Source of the DNA: Okapia johnstoni
Lineage: Eukaryota; Chordata; Mammalia; Artiodactyla; Giraffidae
Direction: 5' to 3'
DNA: 64,000 nt
NCBI GenBank assembly: GCA_024291935.2
Contig: JAGTYA010000026.1
Span: 2,033,501 to 2,097,500 of the forward strand
In this document: positions 9,791 to 20,030 of the stretch, piece after piece
Position numbering within the stretch: position 1 is the stretch's first letter
How the letters are laid out: each line of letters opens with the position of its first letter
Position numbers and translations under genes: made by a program
Notes under the pieces: model-generated
Told to the model about the DNA's origin: nothing
Seen by the model: only the letters and a program-made list of their open reading frames with translations
The model's database searches: none

Positions 9791-10511
9791 GATACAGCCA
9801 CCCTTGCCAGATTTGAGCTGACGCTTGCCAGGGCAGCACGGAGGGCTCAGCCTGCCTGCCTGCCAGCTTCGCCGGTGGTTGATGGCTTTCAGAAATATGG
9901 TATCTGAGCCTCTGGAGAAAGCGTGCTGTGAGGGGCCAGAATATCTGCCCCACGAGGTAGGCAAGTCATATCTCTCTTAGAATTGGCATTCTTCCTCCAG
10001 GCCAGTGGCTATTAGCCTGGAGTTCCCATGAGAACCACACCCCACGTAGGTGCCACTCACAGAGACGAGCACTCTCAACTCAGTGGGTGGTCTCTGGGCA
10101 GTGGAAAGTGGTCCGTCCCAGCAGGGGGTGGCTTTGTGACATGGTGCTTGTGGCGGGGAGAAGCTGACAGCTGGACTGTAACCCAGCCACTGTAGCAGGG
10201 GACCCTTCCTCCACCGGAGGATATCCCAGTCCAGGTCTTTAGGACACGTCCACCTCCGGGCTGCTCTCTCCTGAGGCTGGCGATACCACTTCTCCAGGCA
10301 GCCTCCAGGGCCTCCGGGCATCAAGGGGCCAGGGCACTGCAGTGCCTTCTCCCCTGAGCGGGTCTGACCCCAGCCCAGCTTGCAGGACGTGAGCCTGGGG
10401 CCAGCGGGGACTCCATTCTCTCGTGGTCACCCTCTCTTCCCTCCTCCTTTCCTGGCGCCCGCCCTCAGGACCTGGCTATGGACCTGCACGTCGGTCCCTT
10501 TGCTTCCCATG
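9791..10511. other. Unannotated unique sequence
   Basis: No recognised feature lies between the MLT1 LTR and the next ART2A copy. Confidence 0.4.
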
Positions 10512-10684
10512 GGTTGTTGTCCAGTCTCCCAGTCATGTCCAGGTCTCTGCAACCCTGTGAACAGCAGCATACCAGGCTGCTCTGTCCTTCACCATCTCCT
10601 GGAGCTTGCTCAGACTCATGTCCATTGAATCAGTGATGCCATCCAACCCTCTTGTCCAACCTTCTCCTGCCTTCAGTCCTTCCC
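10512..10684 (-). mobile_element. ART2A/BovB-derived SINE (minus strand)
   Basis: It contains 'agtcatgtccaggtctctgc', 'caccatctcctggagcttgc' and 'tccattgaatcagtgatgcc', the inverted sequence shared by ART2A and the BovB 3' end. This is a ruminant-specific marker. The copy is truncated. Confidence 0.9.
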
Positions 10685-11319
10685 GCGGGTACAGCTTCCT
10701 GTTCCTCAGTTGTGGCCTACGGGCTGGAGGACGGACCCCGCACTCCTCGGTGTCTTGTCCCACCCTGCTGGTTCTCAAGGGACTGAGGCCTGGGAGAAAG
10801 CTCGGCAGCCGGCTCTATCCTGGTGGTCTTCTCTGTGCCCACGAACGCTGATGGCCGTCTCCTCAGTCAGCCACAGAGAAAGGGGAGCAGGCGTGCCGGG
10901 GGGACAGCGGGAGGCCCTTTGTGGGTGGGCGGGGCACCAAAGGGCACCCCCCCACCCCATTTTTCTGCTCTTCCTGAGTCTTTGGGAGAGGCTAGTGCTT
11001 TCTGGTGGGAGTGTTCCTGCTCTGGGACCACCCGTTGGAACAAAAGGCAGAAGTGGAGGGAATGGACGGGGTTGTGTTAGAGCCCCGGGGGCCAGGCATG
11101 TGCCTGCCCGCACACGGACCCCAGGTGGGGACCGAGCCCCTGCCTCACTGGGCAGCCCCTGCCTCTGAGGACTCCTCCCGCTGGTGGTGGTCTGGGCCAC
11201 CCACCTGGGTATCCAACGGGGAGTCCCCATGAGGCTTCAGAGCGGCCTGGACCCAAGAGAGTGATAGGTGGGCATGGTTGGGGCCCCCTCCATGTAGGAA
11301 AGGCTGCTTTACCAACAGC
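10685..11319. other. GC-rich unique sequence
   Basis: No gene or repeat is recognised. Frames are present on both strands without domain content. Confidence 0.4.
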
Positions 11320-11490
11320 TCAAGGTGGTCAGTCTGTCAGACCCAGACATGGTAGCTCGTTTAATCCTATCACAACCCACTGTGGCAATGGGGGAACAGA
11401 GGCACGGTGAGGTCAAGGGACTTGCTGGTCATCACACAGGTAGCAGGTGCCAGAGCCTGGCTTTGGGCCCCGGGAATCCTGGCTCTGTGT
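11320..11490 (-). mobile_element. MIR SINE (minus strand)
   Basis: 'ctcgtttaatcctatcacaa', 'ggggaacagaggcacggtga', 'catcacacaggtagcaggtg' and 'cagagcctgg' follow the inverted MIR core in order. This is an ancient mammalian tRNA-derived SINE. Confidence 0.8.
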
Positions 11491-12394
11491 GTCTGTCCTT
11501 CCCTCTGCACCACGTGGCCTCTGTCTGCACGGCTACCACACAGCTCAGAGGGGCGGCCCAGCCATGGGCACAGTGCTGACAGGACAGGAGGACGGGTGTG
11601 GGGGAGGTGGTGGGGGCCGCGGACCCCCAGAGATGCCTGGCCCTGGAGCTATGCTCCTCCCCCTGGGACCCCCCAACAGATGGACAGGATAGGGGCCCAC
11701 AGCACCCTGCTTGCTGACTGTTCCTCTTGAAGTGACATTCTTCTTTACGTAGTTGGGGAGCCTCCAAGAACCCCTCCTCAGTCCACACTGGCTTTCGTTC
11801 GTGCAGGCACCGAGCAGACCCGCCTGCACACGTCCTCAGCAGAATCCTTTCCTTTCCGGGGTCTGCCCTCTGATGCCAGCCACAGGGACAGCCGAGCAGC
11901 AGCAGGCCAGGTGGTGCTTCGAGGTCTCTTGTGGTTGATGGGTCTTTGCTGGCACCTCCGTGTTGCTCTCTCCTTGTTTTCCTTGGTAACTTCCCTTCTG
12001 TGTTCCCTGCATCTCCAGGAAGGGTGGGGGCGGAGGAAAGGGAGTCAGCCCAGGCACAGGCAGCATCCCTCTGCCCTGAGGGTTCGCAGCACAGGCCTCT
12101 GAGGGGCAGGGGGTGGGCAGCGGCCTCTGGTTTCAGCCCCAGACCAAGTCTGAATGCAAGCCTCAGGCAGACAGCCTCGCTCTAAGGAGTCAGAACCCGG
12201 TCAGAGGTGGGGGCTCCCTCCCCTCCACCCCGCTCCCTCCCCAGGCCCACGGCCGGGGGCCCAAGCCCTCCTCAGGACACGTTGATGGCAGCAAACGTTT
12301 TACAGATGGGACACGCTCAGAGCCTGGCAACTGGGGCGGCTGCAGCTGCTGGAAAACATGGCTGGGTTTACGTCCACGGCAGAGCACCCGGTCA
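11491..12394. other. GC-rich unique sequence
   Basis: Nothing is recognised. Confidence 0.4.
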
Positions 12395-12560
12395 CCTTTC
12401 TCTGCTTGGAGTGTAATCTTTTTTTGGAAGCCTTGCTGGAAAATCTGAATCTTGTGAGCCATCAGCTGTTTATAATCAGAGAAGCATATGTTTAAAAGAG
12501 CTGAGGGGCCTTATAAACTCCGTGTGCAAATTACCTTTGGGGCTGCCTGCTCCCCGCCCC
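12395..12560. promoter_or_regulatory. Candidate conserved noncoding element
   Basis: An abrupt AT-rich island in GC-rich DNA that matches no repeat I know. It carries E-boxes CAGCTG (12463-12468) and CATATG (12485-12490), 'tataatcag', 'cttataaac' and 'gcaaattacc'. This composition is typical of developmental enhancers, but conservation was not testable here. Confidence 0.35.
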
Positions 12561-12965
12561 TCCCCACGGCTGCCATCGCTGGCCAGGGGCTCCGTGTGCT
12601 GCACGGCATGGCCATAACCCCACTGTGGCATGGGGTCTGTTTAGCTTTAGTCACGTCAGCTTGGCCCTGGGGCGTGGGAGCCTCCGACTCTGCTGCGCAG
12701 CTTCCAGGCCCCCCACCCCCCACCCCAGCTGCAGAGGACTTCTGGCTCCCTGTCCTTGGGCCTTCACCATGAGAAACATCCAACCTGGGAGCCCCGGAGC
12801 AAGACGTGGGCAGGAGCCAGGGGGCCCCAGGGCCCTTGGGGGCTTCCTGGGCCCCACCACATTCAGGGGCAGGCTGGAGTTGGAGGCAGGGTGGGGTGAG
12901 GGCGTTGTTGCTGTGCTCAGGGCCTGCTAGGCACTAGCGTCCTGCAGGGTTGTTTGCTTGTGTGG
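12561..12965. other. GC-rich unique sequence
   Basis: No feature is recognised. Confidence 0.4.
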
Positions 12966-13490
12966 TGTTTTTTTGGTTTTGATTTTTTTGTTTTTATAAC
13001 CACTTTATTGAGATAGAATTCACCCAGTTAAAAATGTACGATTCAGTGTTATAGTGTGTTCAGAGTTGTGCAACCGTCCCCATGAGTTCCAGGACATGTT
13101 CAGCACCCCGGGAAGAAACCCCACCTCCTCTGGCCATCACTGCCTGCTCCCCCTCCCACTCCCCAACCCCGGACAGCCACAGAGCTACTTCCGTCTGTAT
13201 GGATTTGCCTATTCTGGGTGTTTTATATAAAGGGAATCTCACGATGTATGGTCTTTTTGACTGGCTTCTTTCACTGAGCATGTTTCCAAGGTTCAATCAT
13301 GTTATAGCCTGTATGCTTGGTTTATTCATTGTTATGTGGTTTTGACTTGCACTTCCCTGATGGCTAATGATATCGAGCATCTTTGTATGTGCTTGTTGGC
13401 CATTTGTATTATCTTCTTTTATGAAATGCCTAGTTAGATCTTTTGCCCGTTTCTTGGTTGGGTTATTTATCTTTTTACCACAGAGTAATT
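12966..13490 (-). mobile_element. LINE-1 (L1M type) 3' UTR and ORF2 end, minus strand, left part
   Basis: After a T-rich start, 'actttattgagatagaattc', 'gagttgtgcaaccgtcccc', 'atggatttgcctattctggg' and 'ccctgatggctaatgatatc' follow the inverted mammalian L1M 3' end closely. It is interrupted by a Bov-tA SINE at 13491 and resumes at 13723. Not functional. Confidence 0.92.
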
Positions 13491-13722
13491 GAGCTTCCCA
13501 GGTGTCACAGTTGTAAAAAAAAAAAAAAAAAAAAAGTCTGCCTTCCAATGCAGGGGACTCAAGAGACGCAGATTTTCAATCCCTGGGTTGGGAAGATCCC
13601 TTGGAGCAGGAAATGGCAACCCACTCCTGTATTCCTGCCTGGGAAATCTCATACCTGGCGGGCTACAGTTCACGGGGTCGCAGAGTTGGACACGCCTGAG
13701 TGACTGAGCATACACACATGTG
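13491..13722 (+). mobile_element. Bov-tA SINE with internal poly-A expansion
   Basis: A tRNA-Glu-derived ruminant SINE inserted into an L1. After the head 'gcttcccaggtgtcacag' the usual short 'ggtaaagaatctgcc' is replaced by 'ttgt' plus a run of about 22 A (from about 13516), then 'gtctgccttccaatgcaggg'. The rest ('ggaaatggcaacccactcc', 'cctgggaaatctcat', 'gtcgcagagttggacacg') is normal. The expansion lies in the tRNA-like promoter head. Confidence 0.93.
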
Positions 13723-14560
13723 GAGTGATCAGAATTCTTGAAATATTCTAGATAAAAGTCCCTCTCGTCTGTAGGTTGTTTTTTCACTTTCTTGATGGTG
13801 TCCTTTGGCTCTTAAAACTTTAAAATTGTGATGAAGTCCAATCTATCTACTTTTTTTCTGTTGTTACTTGTGTTTTGGGCCTTGTATCTAAGTAACAGTG
13901 CACAAACCCAAAGTCACAGAGATTTATCCCCGTGTTCTCATCCAAGAGTTTTATAGTTTTAGCTCTGACATACAGGTTTGGGATCCATTTGAGTTAATTT
14001 TTGTGTATGATGTGAGGTAGGAGTCTAGCTTCATTCTTTGGCATGTAGATGTTTAGTTATCTCAGCACCGTTTGTTAAAAAGTCTATACTTTTCCCCAAG
14101 AACAGTCTTGAACACACTGTGAACAAAAATCAATTGACCATCAATGTATGGGTTTATTCCTGAATTCTCAGTTCTGTTCCATTGACCTGTATGTCTGTGC
14201 CACGCTGCCGTGACCCCTGTAGCTTTGTAGTAAGTTTTGAAATCGAAAAGTGTGGGTCCTCAACTTTGTTCTTTTTTGAGACTGTTTAACTGTTCTGGGT
14301 CCCTTGAATTGCCCTGTGAATTTTAGGATCAGCCTGTCAATTTCTGTAAATAAGCCAGCTGGGATTCTGAGAGGCTCTGCCCTGAAACTGTAGATCAGTG
14401 CGGGGAAGTACTGGCATCTCGACAGCCTTGAGTCTTCCAATCCGTGAGTGGGAGACATCTTTCCATTTATTTAGATCTTCTCTCATTTCTTTCAAGAATG
14501 TCTTCTAGCTTTCAGAGTATAACTTTCGTGCTTCTTTTGTTGATCCTACGGGGGTTTTGC
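13723..14560 (-). mobile_element. LINE-1 (L1M type) ORF2 C-terminal part, minus strand, right part
   Basis: This continues the interrupted L1. 'ggttgttttttcactttctt', 'gatgaagtccaatctatc', 'gagttttatagttttagctc', 'caattgaccatcaatgtatg' and 'tttgtagtaagttttgaaat' match the inverted ORF2 C-terminal half. Stops and frameshifts are frequent. A minus-strand frame of about 96 codons at 14168-14458 is a remnant of ORF2. Confidence 0.92.
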
Positions 14561-15499
14561 ACAACCGTGACCCATGCATCCTTCGTACCCACTGGTCCTG
14601 CCCAGCCTCCAGGTCCACCATCCCCAGAGCCCCCCATGGCTCCAGGCCCCAAGGCTCCTCTCTTTGGGCTCCAGCAATGCTTCTTCATGGTCTTGTCTAG
14701 TGGCAGTGCCCAAAACGTTGCTCTGGCCCAAGTACACACATCCTGTCTTCCTGCCTGGGGCATTCACTCCCCTCCCTGCTCTGGGAGCTTCCTTAAGTCC
14801 CGGCCGGGTCCCTGAGCTCCCGCCACTCCCATCACAATGCTCTCATGGACCTTTACGTGCCTCGATCATCCTCTACCAAGCGTCAGTGCTGCCTCCAGCC
14901 TGCAGCTCCACCGTCTTAACTGCAGTGCACCCTGAGACTGGGTGCAGGAGAGCCCAGGAAGGTCTGCAGGAATCACTGGACTGTTTCCCAGACAAGCTGT
15001 TTTATCACGAGTCCCCACAACTGATAAATAGTCCTAAATACCAAGTGAGACATCTCGGGGCCTCCCCACCAGGGAAACAGGACTTTGGCAGCTTATAAAA
15101 GGAATTCAATTTTTCATATTTCCTTTCAACTCAAGGGTCTCAAATCCAGTCTGCAGCCCTGGAGGGGAGGGTCCTGGCACTGCTTCTGAGGAGGGTGCCT
15201 CTGAGGGGAGGCAGAGTCAGCTCGCCTGGAGCCGGTGGCAGGTGGCCGGGGCTGCTCACCTGGCTCTGTCCCCTTGGACGGGGCTGTGGGGACCAAATCA
15301 GATTCCTGCCAGCTGGTATGTCCGACCTCACTGGGTCTGTCTCTCCATCTGTACAATGGAGAAACCCTCCCTGGATTCCCTGACCCCTTGAAAGTCAGCA
15401 AGGAGACCAAGTCTGAGGAGGTGATGGTTTGAGTCCTTTGGGAGCTGGGAGGGGCTTTGTGGCCCTGCCTTTTTGGAGCCATGAACGTCACTGACTGCC
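14561..15499. other. Unique sequence with an AT-rich island at 14990-15130
   Basis: No gene is recognised. 14990-15130 is AT-rich ('ttttatcacgagtcc', 'ctgataaatagtcctaaa', 'ttataaaaggaattc') and could be regulatory. A short MIR-like trace is near 15335-15365. Confidence 0.4.
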
Positions 15500-15600
15500 T
15501 CCATTTGTCTGTTCAGTGGCGCTTACTGGGCGCCTTCTGTATACCTTGCCCTCTGCTAAGCTCGGGGACCTGTAGTGTAGAGTGGAGGGAATCCAGGGCT
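15500..15600 (-). mobile_element. L2 LINE fragment (minus strand)
   Basis: 'tgttcagtggcgcttactgg', 'gcgccttctgtatacc' and 'tgctaagctcggggacctg' follow the inverted L2 3' end. Confidence 0.55.
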
Positions 15601-16499
15601 CCCCATCTGCACCCAGTGGGGCTCCTTAGCCTCAGGGAGGTTGTTACAGGATTCCCTGAGGGCGGGGCCAGGATGGGATGCTGTGCTCACCAGCACACCC
15701 CAAGGCTGTGGGGAGGCTCAGAGCAGGACTCCCCTCCCACCTGCCTCCCCCAGGCCGGAGGAAGGTGTGTGAACTAGAGTCTGGAGGCCTCCGTGCCAGA
15801 CTCTGAGCCTCATCCCACTTCGTGAGACAGAGCTCAGCTGAGGAGCTTTGGGGGGCTTTCATGCAAGTGTGCAGATGGGGTGGAGGGGAGCCTCTGGCGG
15901 GGGCGCCCCTGCCCACCCCAGCCTCGGGCTGCCTTACTCGCCTGGCCCGCAGCCACACCCCGTGGCGGGGACGCCAGAGCCCAGGGGCTCCTGGGCCTCT
16001 TCTCGCAGGCCCCTGGCTGGAGGCACGCTCGTGGTCTCCTAGAGCGTCTCGGGCAGGACACGGTGAGGAGGCTGCGGGGAAAGCAGAGGGACTCCCAGCC
16101 CTGCCTCCCCACAGGGCCGACCCCCGGCTGTGAACGGGGAGGGTGGACGGTCCCAACGCGGGAGGACGCAGAGGCCTCGCCGTGCAGGCCACCCCTTGGC
16201 ACGGGGGCACGGGGAGGTGGCAGGCGAAAGGCGCGCGGTGCTGTGAACCACCTCTCCAAGCCGTTGGTGTTTGGGGGTTTTTCATGTCTGGGAGGGATTC
16301 ATGAGCCTCTGAATGAGATCCCAGAGAGCAGCCAGGATGCTGCCTGAGATGCGGCTTCCATGGACCATGTGTGGGCAGCCCCCGCCCCCCCCGATGCCCC
16401 CGGCCAGCCGGACCCACGCCTCCCCCCGCCCTCTGGATGCGTTCCCTGAATCACATTGTTCACCGCTCTCCACCGGCCCGTCTGGGCTCCTCTCTGCTG
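15601..16499. other. GC-rich sequence, locally CpG-rich (15890-16230)
   Basis: CpGs are more frequent at 15890-16230 than nearby, but no promoter motif cluster or exon is recognised. A 257-codon minus-strand frame at 15644-16417 is low-complexity and overlaps other frames, so it is not called as a gene. Confidence 0.4.
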
Positions 16500-16680
16500 C
16501 TCGCCGTAAAAACGCTCCAGTCATCTTTTCCGCTGTGGTTTTTACTGTTTTATTTTATTTCTCCAGCTCTATTAAGTTGGGAAGAGCTGGAGAAACGGTT
16601 CCTTCTCCCCCAGCCTCCAGGACGAGTCACAGCCATTGTAGATCTTAATTAATCACTCCACCTCCACCCCGTCGGTATGT
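16500..16680. promoter_or_regulatory. Candidate conserved element with a perfect 13-bp hairpin
   Basis: An AT-rich island in GC-rich DNA. Arms TTTCTCCAGCTCT (16558-16570) and AGAGCTGGAGAAA (16583-16595) are perfectly complementary around a 12-nt loop. 'cttaattaatcac' at about 16644 is a homeodomain-type site. No repeat family is recognised. The stem is too short for a canonical microRNA precursor. Confidence 0.4.
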
Positions 16681-16929
16681 TTTACTTTCTTCAACTTTAC
16701 TTTCCTCCCTGTGAACGTGGAGGGGTTTTAAGGAGGGAAACTGGTGGTGCTCCCGGAGCAGCCTCCATTCCCCGACTCCCACCCGAGGAGAGAAAAAAAG
16801 TGAGCTCAGATGGTGGGTCAGCTCCTTTTCTAGAGGCCACGGCCACAGGCGCTGCTGGCCCCTGGCTGGGCCGGGCCGCGGTGGAAGCCAAGTGCAGGGT
16901 GAAGGCCTGGGGAGGAATCTGGGTTCTTT
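16681..16929. other. Unique sequence
   Basis: Nothing specific is recognised. Confidence 0.35.
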
Positions 16930-17045
16930 TGGCTGCTGGTAAGATTATCCATTAAATCCATATTCCTCACTGTAGAGTTCACGTATTCAGAGACTAGCCC
17001 GTCCTCTGGCCGTCTTACATTACTGCAATATTGCTTCCAGATGGG
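16930..17045. promoter_or_regulatory. Candidate conserved noncoding element
   Basis: A short AT-rich island ('aagattatccattaaatcc') with the perfect palindrome GCAATATTGC at 17025-17034, which resembles a C/EBP-type site. It is bounded by GC-rich DNA and matches no repeat I know. Confidence 0.3.
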
Positions 17046-18229
17046 CAGATACCCACTCGGAGCCCGGCCCTGCAGGCACACCGGCCAGCGTGCCGCTCAC
17101 CACCCGGCCTTTGTTCTCCGGGTCCCCCTCGGTCCCCACTCACTTGGGGAGCTCTCGGGGATGGAGCGGGGGCACCCCATGGGAGTCACTGCAGAGAGTG
17201 GGTAGTCTGGTTACCAGAGGACCCCTGGTCCGAGCCATGGGCAGAAAGGCCCCTTTCCTGCCCCTGCTCAGTGGTCAGGGCTGTGACAGGCGTGGACAGA
17301 CCTGGCCTCACCAGGGCCCCAGTTGGAGACGTCCTGTTTGTGTGTCCCACCCCGGGGAAGTCGCACAGGACCCTCCTGGCATTCTGCCCCTGACCGGGCT
17401 GGGCCCACTCCCCTGGTGCAGCCTGAGCCCCACCAGTCAGCCCCTGAGGCCCTGCAGCCCCTGCCCGCCTCCCCCGCCCCTGAGGTCTGCCGGCCGCAGT
17501 TCTGAGCCTTCCTCGCGCGGCTCCCTGGCCAGGTCTGAGTGCTCCGATGGAGTCAGGGTGGCCGTTGTGCCATCAGCGGGGACAAAGCCCTGCTCTCTGT
17601 CCTCCCCGTCTCTGGGTCCAGGCACAGGGTCGGGCAGGCTCTGTGCATGGAGGAGCTTGTGGGAGAGGCGGGTATCAGGCAGGCAGGTAGAGGATGCGAC
17701 GTCAGTTGCCAGTCGAGGCCGCACGGGGAGGGTTTCCCAAAGGAGGAGGCAGCCCAGCACAGGTGAAGGCGTGGCCGCACATGAGGCCCGGGGAGAGGGC
17801 GGCGGGGGGACTTTGGTCCCCCCCGTGGGGGCCTGGGGGCCGCCACACCCTGAGAAAGCCCCCACCCAGGCCTGCCTCCGCTATCCCGCCCGCCCTGAGC
17901 CTACCGGCCTTCAGAGCTTGTGACCGCCCCCGTGGCCAGATCCAGAAGGCCCTCTCGTGTGGGGAGCGGGTGCTGGCTTGGGTGGCGGGGAGCCCTCCTG
18001 GGGCACCCCCAGATCACACTCTGCCCCTCTGGCCACAATCCCAGACAGACCTGGCCAGAGGGTTGACCGGCTAGTGTGGCTCCGCACCATCCTGAAGCCG
18101 GCAGCCTCCCAGAGTGGGCGAGCCCCCGCAGCGCCTAGGATCTAGTGGCTGAGTGGGCAGGGGACAGCCAGGTCAGAAACCGTCCCCGGGGCTTCTCCGT
18201 TCAGCCTCCTCTGGCTGGAAGGGTGGGGG
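17046..18229. other. GC-rich unique sequence, no gene supported
   Basis: A 277-codon plus-strand frame (17090-17923) overlaps open minus-strand frames and has no recognisable domain, so it is not called. Confidence 0.4.
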
Positions 18230-18600
18230 AGAGGCCTTCCACCCTTTTACTCCAGGGACAAATTTTGGGCTTGATTACCTGAGAGAAAACAGGGCTTTCC
18301 TGACAACCTCAGGCCTGCGGCTTTGGGATTAACTCCCTCCTGTAAAAGCAGATTTCAGAGGGTTGAAGCCACCTGGGGGCCGCGCCCTGCCTTTGACCTC
18401 GTCTGTGCTGGGAGTGACAGGACCAGCTCCGCTGTCAAATACTGAGCCCTCCTGCCCCTGTGGAGGTCAGAGCCCCTGTTTCTCACCCACCTCGTTTGTC
18501 TTGGTTGCTAGGCCAACATTAATTGCTATTTGTATCCCTTACAATTTTTCACATTTGGGGTGGTCGTAAATAACCCCACAGAGATCTGTGCCCCTCTTGG
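18230..18600. promoter_or_regulatory. Candidate regulatory island with RFX-like site
   Basis: Two AT-richer blocks lie here (about 18250-18360 and 18500-18590). GTTGCTAGGCCAAC at 18504-18517 resembles an RFX X-box and is directly followed by 'attaattgctatttg'. No repeat is recognised. Confidence 0.35.
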
Positions 18601-18658
18601 GGCCAGGGTCAGGTGGGTCTCTTTGTGCGAAAGAAGCAGGAAATAGGCATGGAGCTCA

Positions 18659-18862
18659 GGCTTCTCCCGTGGCTCAGACGGTAAAGAATCTGCCTGCACT
18701 GTGGGAGACCCAGGTTCGATCCTTGGATCAGGAAGATGCCCTGGAGAAGGAAATGGCAACCCATTCCAGTATTCTTGCCTGGAGAATCCCATGGTCAGAG
18801 GAGCCTGGTGGGCTACAGTCTGTGGGATTGCAGAGTCAGACACGACTGAGCGGTTAACACTT
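18659..18862 (+). mobile_element. Bov-tA SINE (plus strand)
   Basis: A nearly complete copy: 'cttctcccgtggctcagacg', 'gtaaagaatctgcctgcac', 'ggaaatggcaacccattcc', 'cctggagaatcccatggtc', 'gactgagcggttaacac'. The reverse strand is open for about 120 codons (18526-18897), which is only SINE sequence. Confidence 0.95.
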
Positions 18863-19914
18863 TCCTCTCTTGAGGCCCTCTCAGCTTCCTCAGACACGGA
18901 TCATCTGGGGTCCCCTTGGGGAGGCAGTTTCAGGTGGTGGAGCCACATAGCTGGCTGGCTGAGCCACAGTGTTCAAGGCAGCCCAGTGGCCAGCAGTGCC
19001 ACACACGTGGTGGCTGTCTAGAAACTTCTGAGCGTCCCTTCTCCAGGGACAGCCTTGTCTTTGGTCCCCAGGGTTGGGCTGCCAAGTAATGTCACTGCAA
19101 ACAGCCTCGGTTCACAGGGCCTGGTGGGTTTCCACTTTCTGTCCGCCCCCCTCGCAGAACATCGTATCTCAAAGGCTTCCCAGCAATCACCAGGCCCCGA
19201 CCAGCCCAAGACGTGGGGTTCTCCCTAAGCTGGGAGGCTGTGGACAGCACAGGTGGCGTGGTGCTTCTCCTGGATGGGGAACCAGAACTGGGCGGCCCAC
19301 CTCCAATGGAGCAGGGCATTGGTGTTCCGGCTCTGAGGCAATGTTTCAATTTCCACGTTTAGAGGGAGGCACAGGCAGCCCAGAGCCGGAGGTGACGAGG
19401 CCCGGGCAGTGACCGGCTCCAAGGATGGTGCCCAGCCCAAGGCCAGGCGCACGGTGTGGGGGGCTGGCCACGGAGCTACTGGACGCACGGGGCTCAACGT
19501 CAGGTGCAGAGTCAGCTCGGGCCCTGGACCGGGCGGGTGGGGGTGGGTTGCTTCCCTCACAGGCTGCTGGTCTGATGTGGGGCGGCTGGGGGCCTGCACG
19601 GGGAGCCAGGCTGGCCTCACAGGCAGGGCAGAGAGCCCGGAAGGACGGACTAAGGCATTTGGGACCCTTCCCCCATGAGAAAGGAGCCCGCCAGAGTCTG
19701 GGGATCAGAAAGCTGCACACGGGGGTCTCTTCTTTTCAGCCCCCTTGTTGGGACCTCGCCTGGCTCTGCAGCAGGGCTCTGGCCTTGTGCATCAAGCTGG
19801 AGGCACCTGGGACCCCATACACCCGGCACCCAGGGCAGGCCTGCATTCACATCCTGCTCCACCGCCTCCGAGGCTGGTGTTCTCAGGCTTGACATTTACT
19901 TTTCCTAAGGGTCA
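18863..19914. other. GC-rich unique sequence
   Basis: No gene or repeat is recognised. Confidence 0.4.
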
Positions 19915-20030
19915 GCTGGGGAGCACGGGCCCTCCCTCGTGGGGCGATGTATGAGCTTAAATGAGATTCGTGCCTGTGAGGTGCTAACGTGGTTCCCAGC
20001 ACGAAGCGGGCCGTTACTGGGGGGTTGGAC
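19915..20030 (+). mobile_element. MIR SINE 3' half (plus strand)
   Basis: 'ggggcgatgtatgagcttaa', 'atgagattcgtgcctgtgag' and 'gtgctaacgtggttcccagc' follow the MIR 3' half. Diverged. Confidence 0.5.

Noticed and set aside
13491..13722. tRNA gene candidate (tRNA-like box sequences)
   Set aside because: tRNA-Glu-derived SINE head with an A-run through the promoter; not a functional tRNA. The same applies to the other Bov-tA copies.
16558..16595. microRNA precursor
   Set aside because: The perfect stem is only 13 bp and does not extend beyond a few wobble pairs, too short for a canonical precursor.
15644..17923. Frames of 257 and 277 codons in GC-rich DNA
   Set aside because: No domain, overlap with opposite-strand frames, and no codon or splice evidence.
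18526..18897. 123-codon minus-strand frame
   Set aside because: It is the reverse strand of a Bov-tA SINE.
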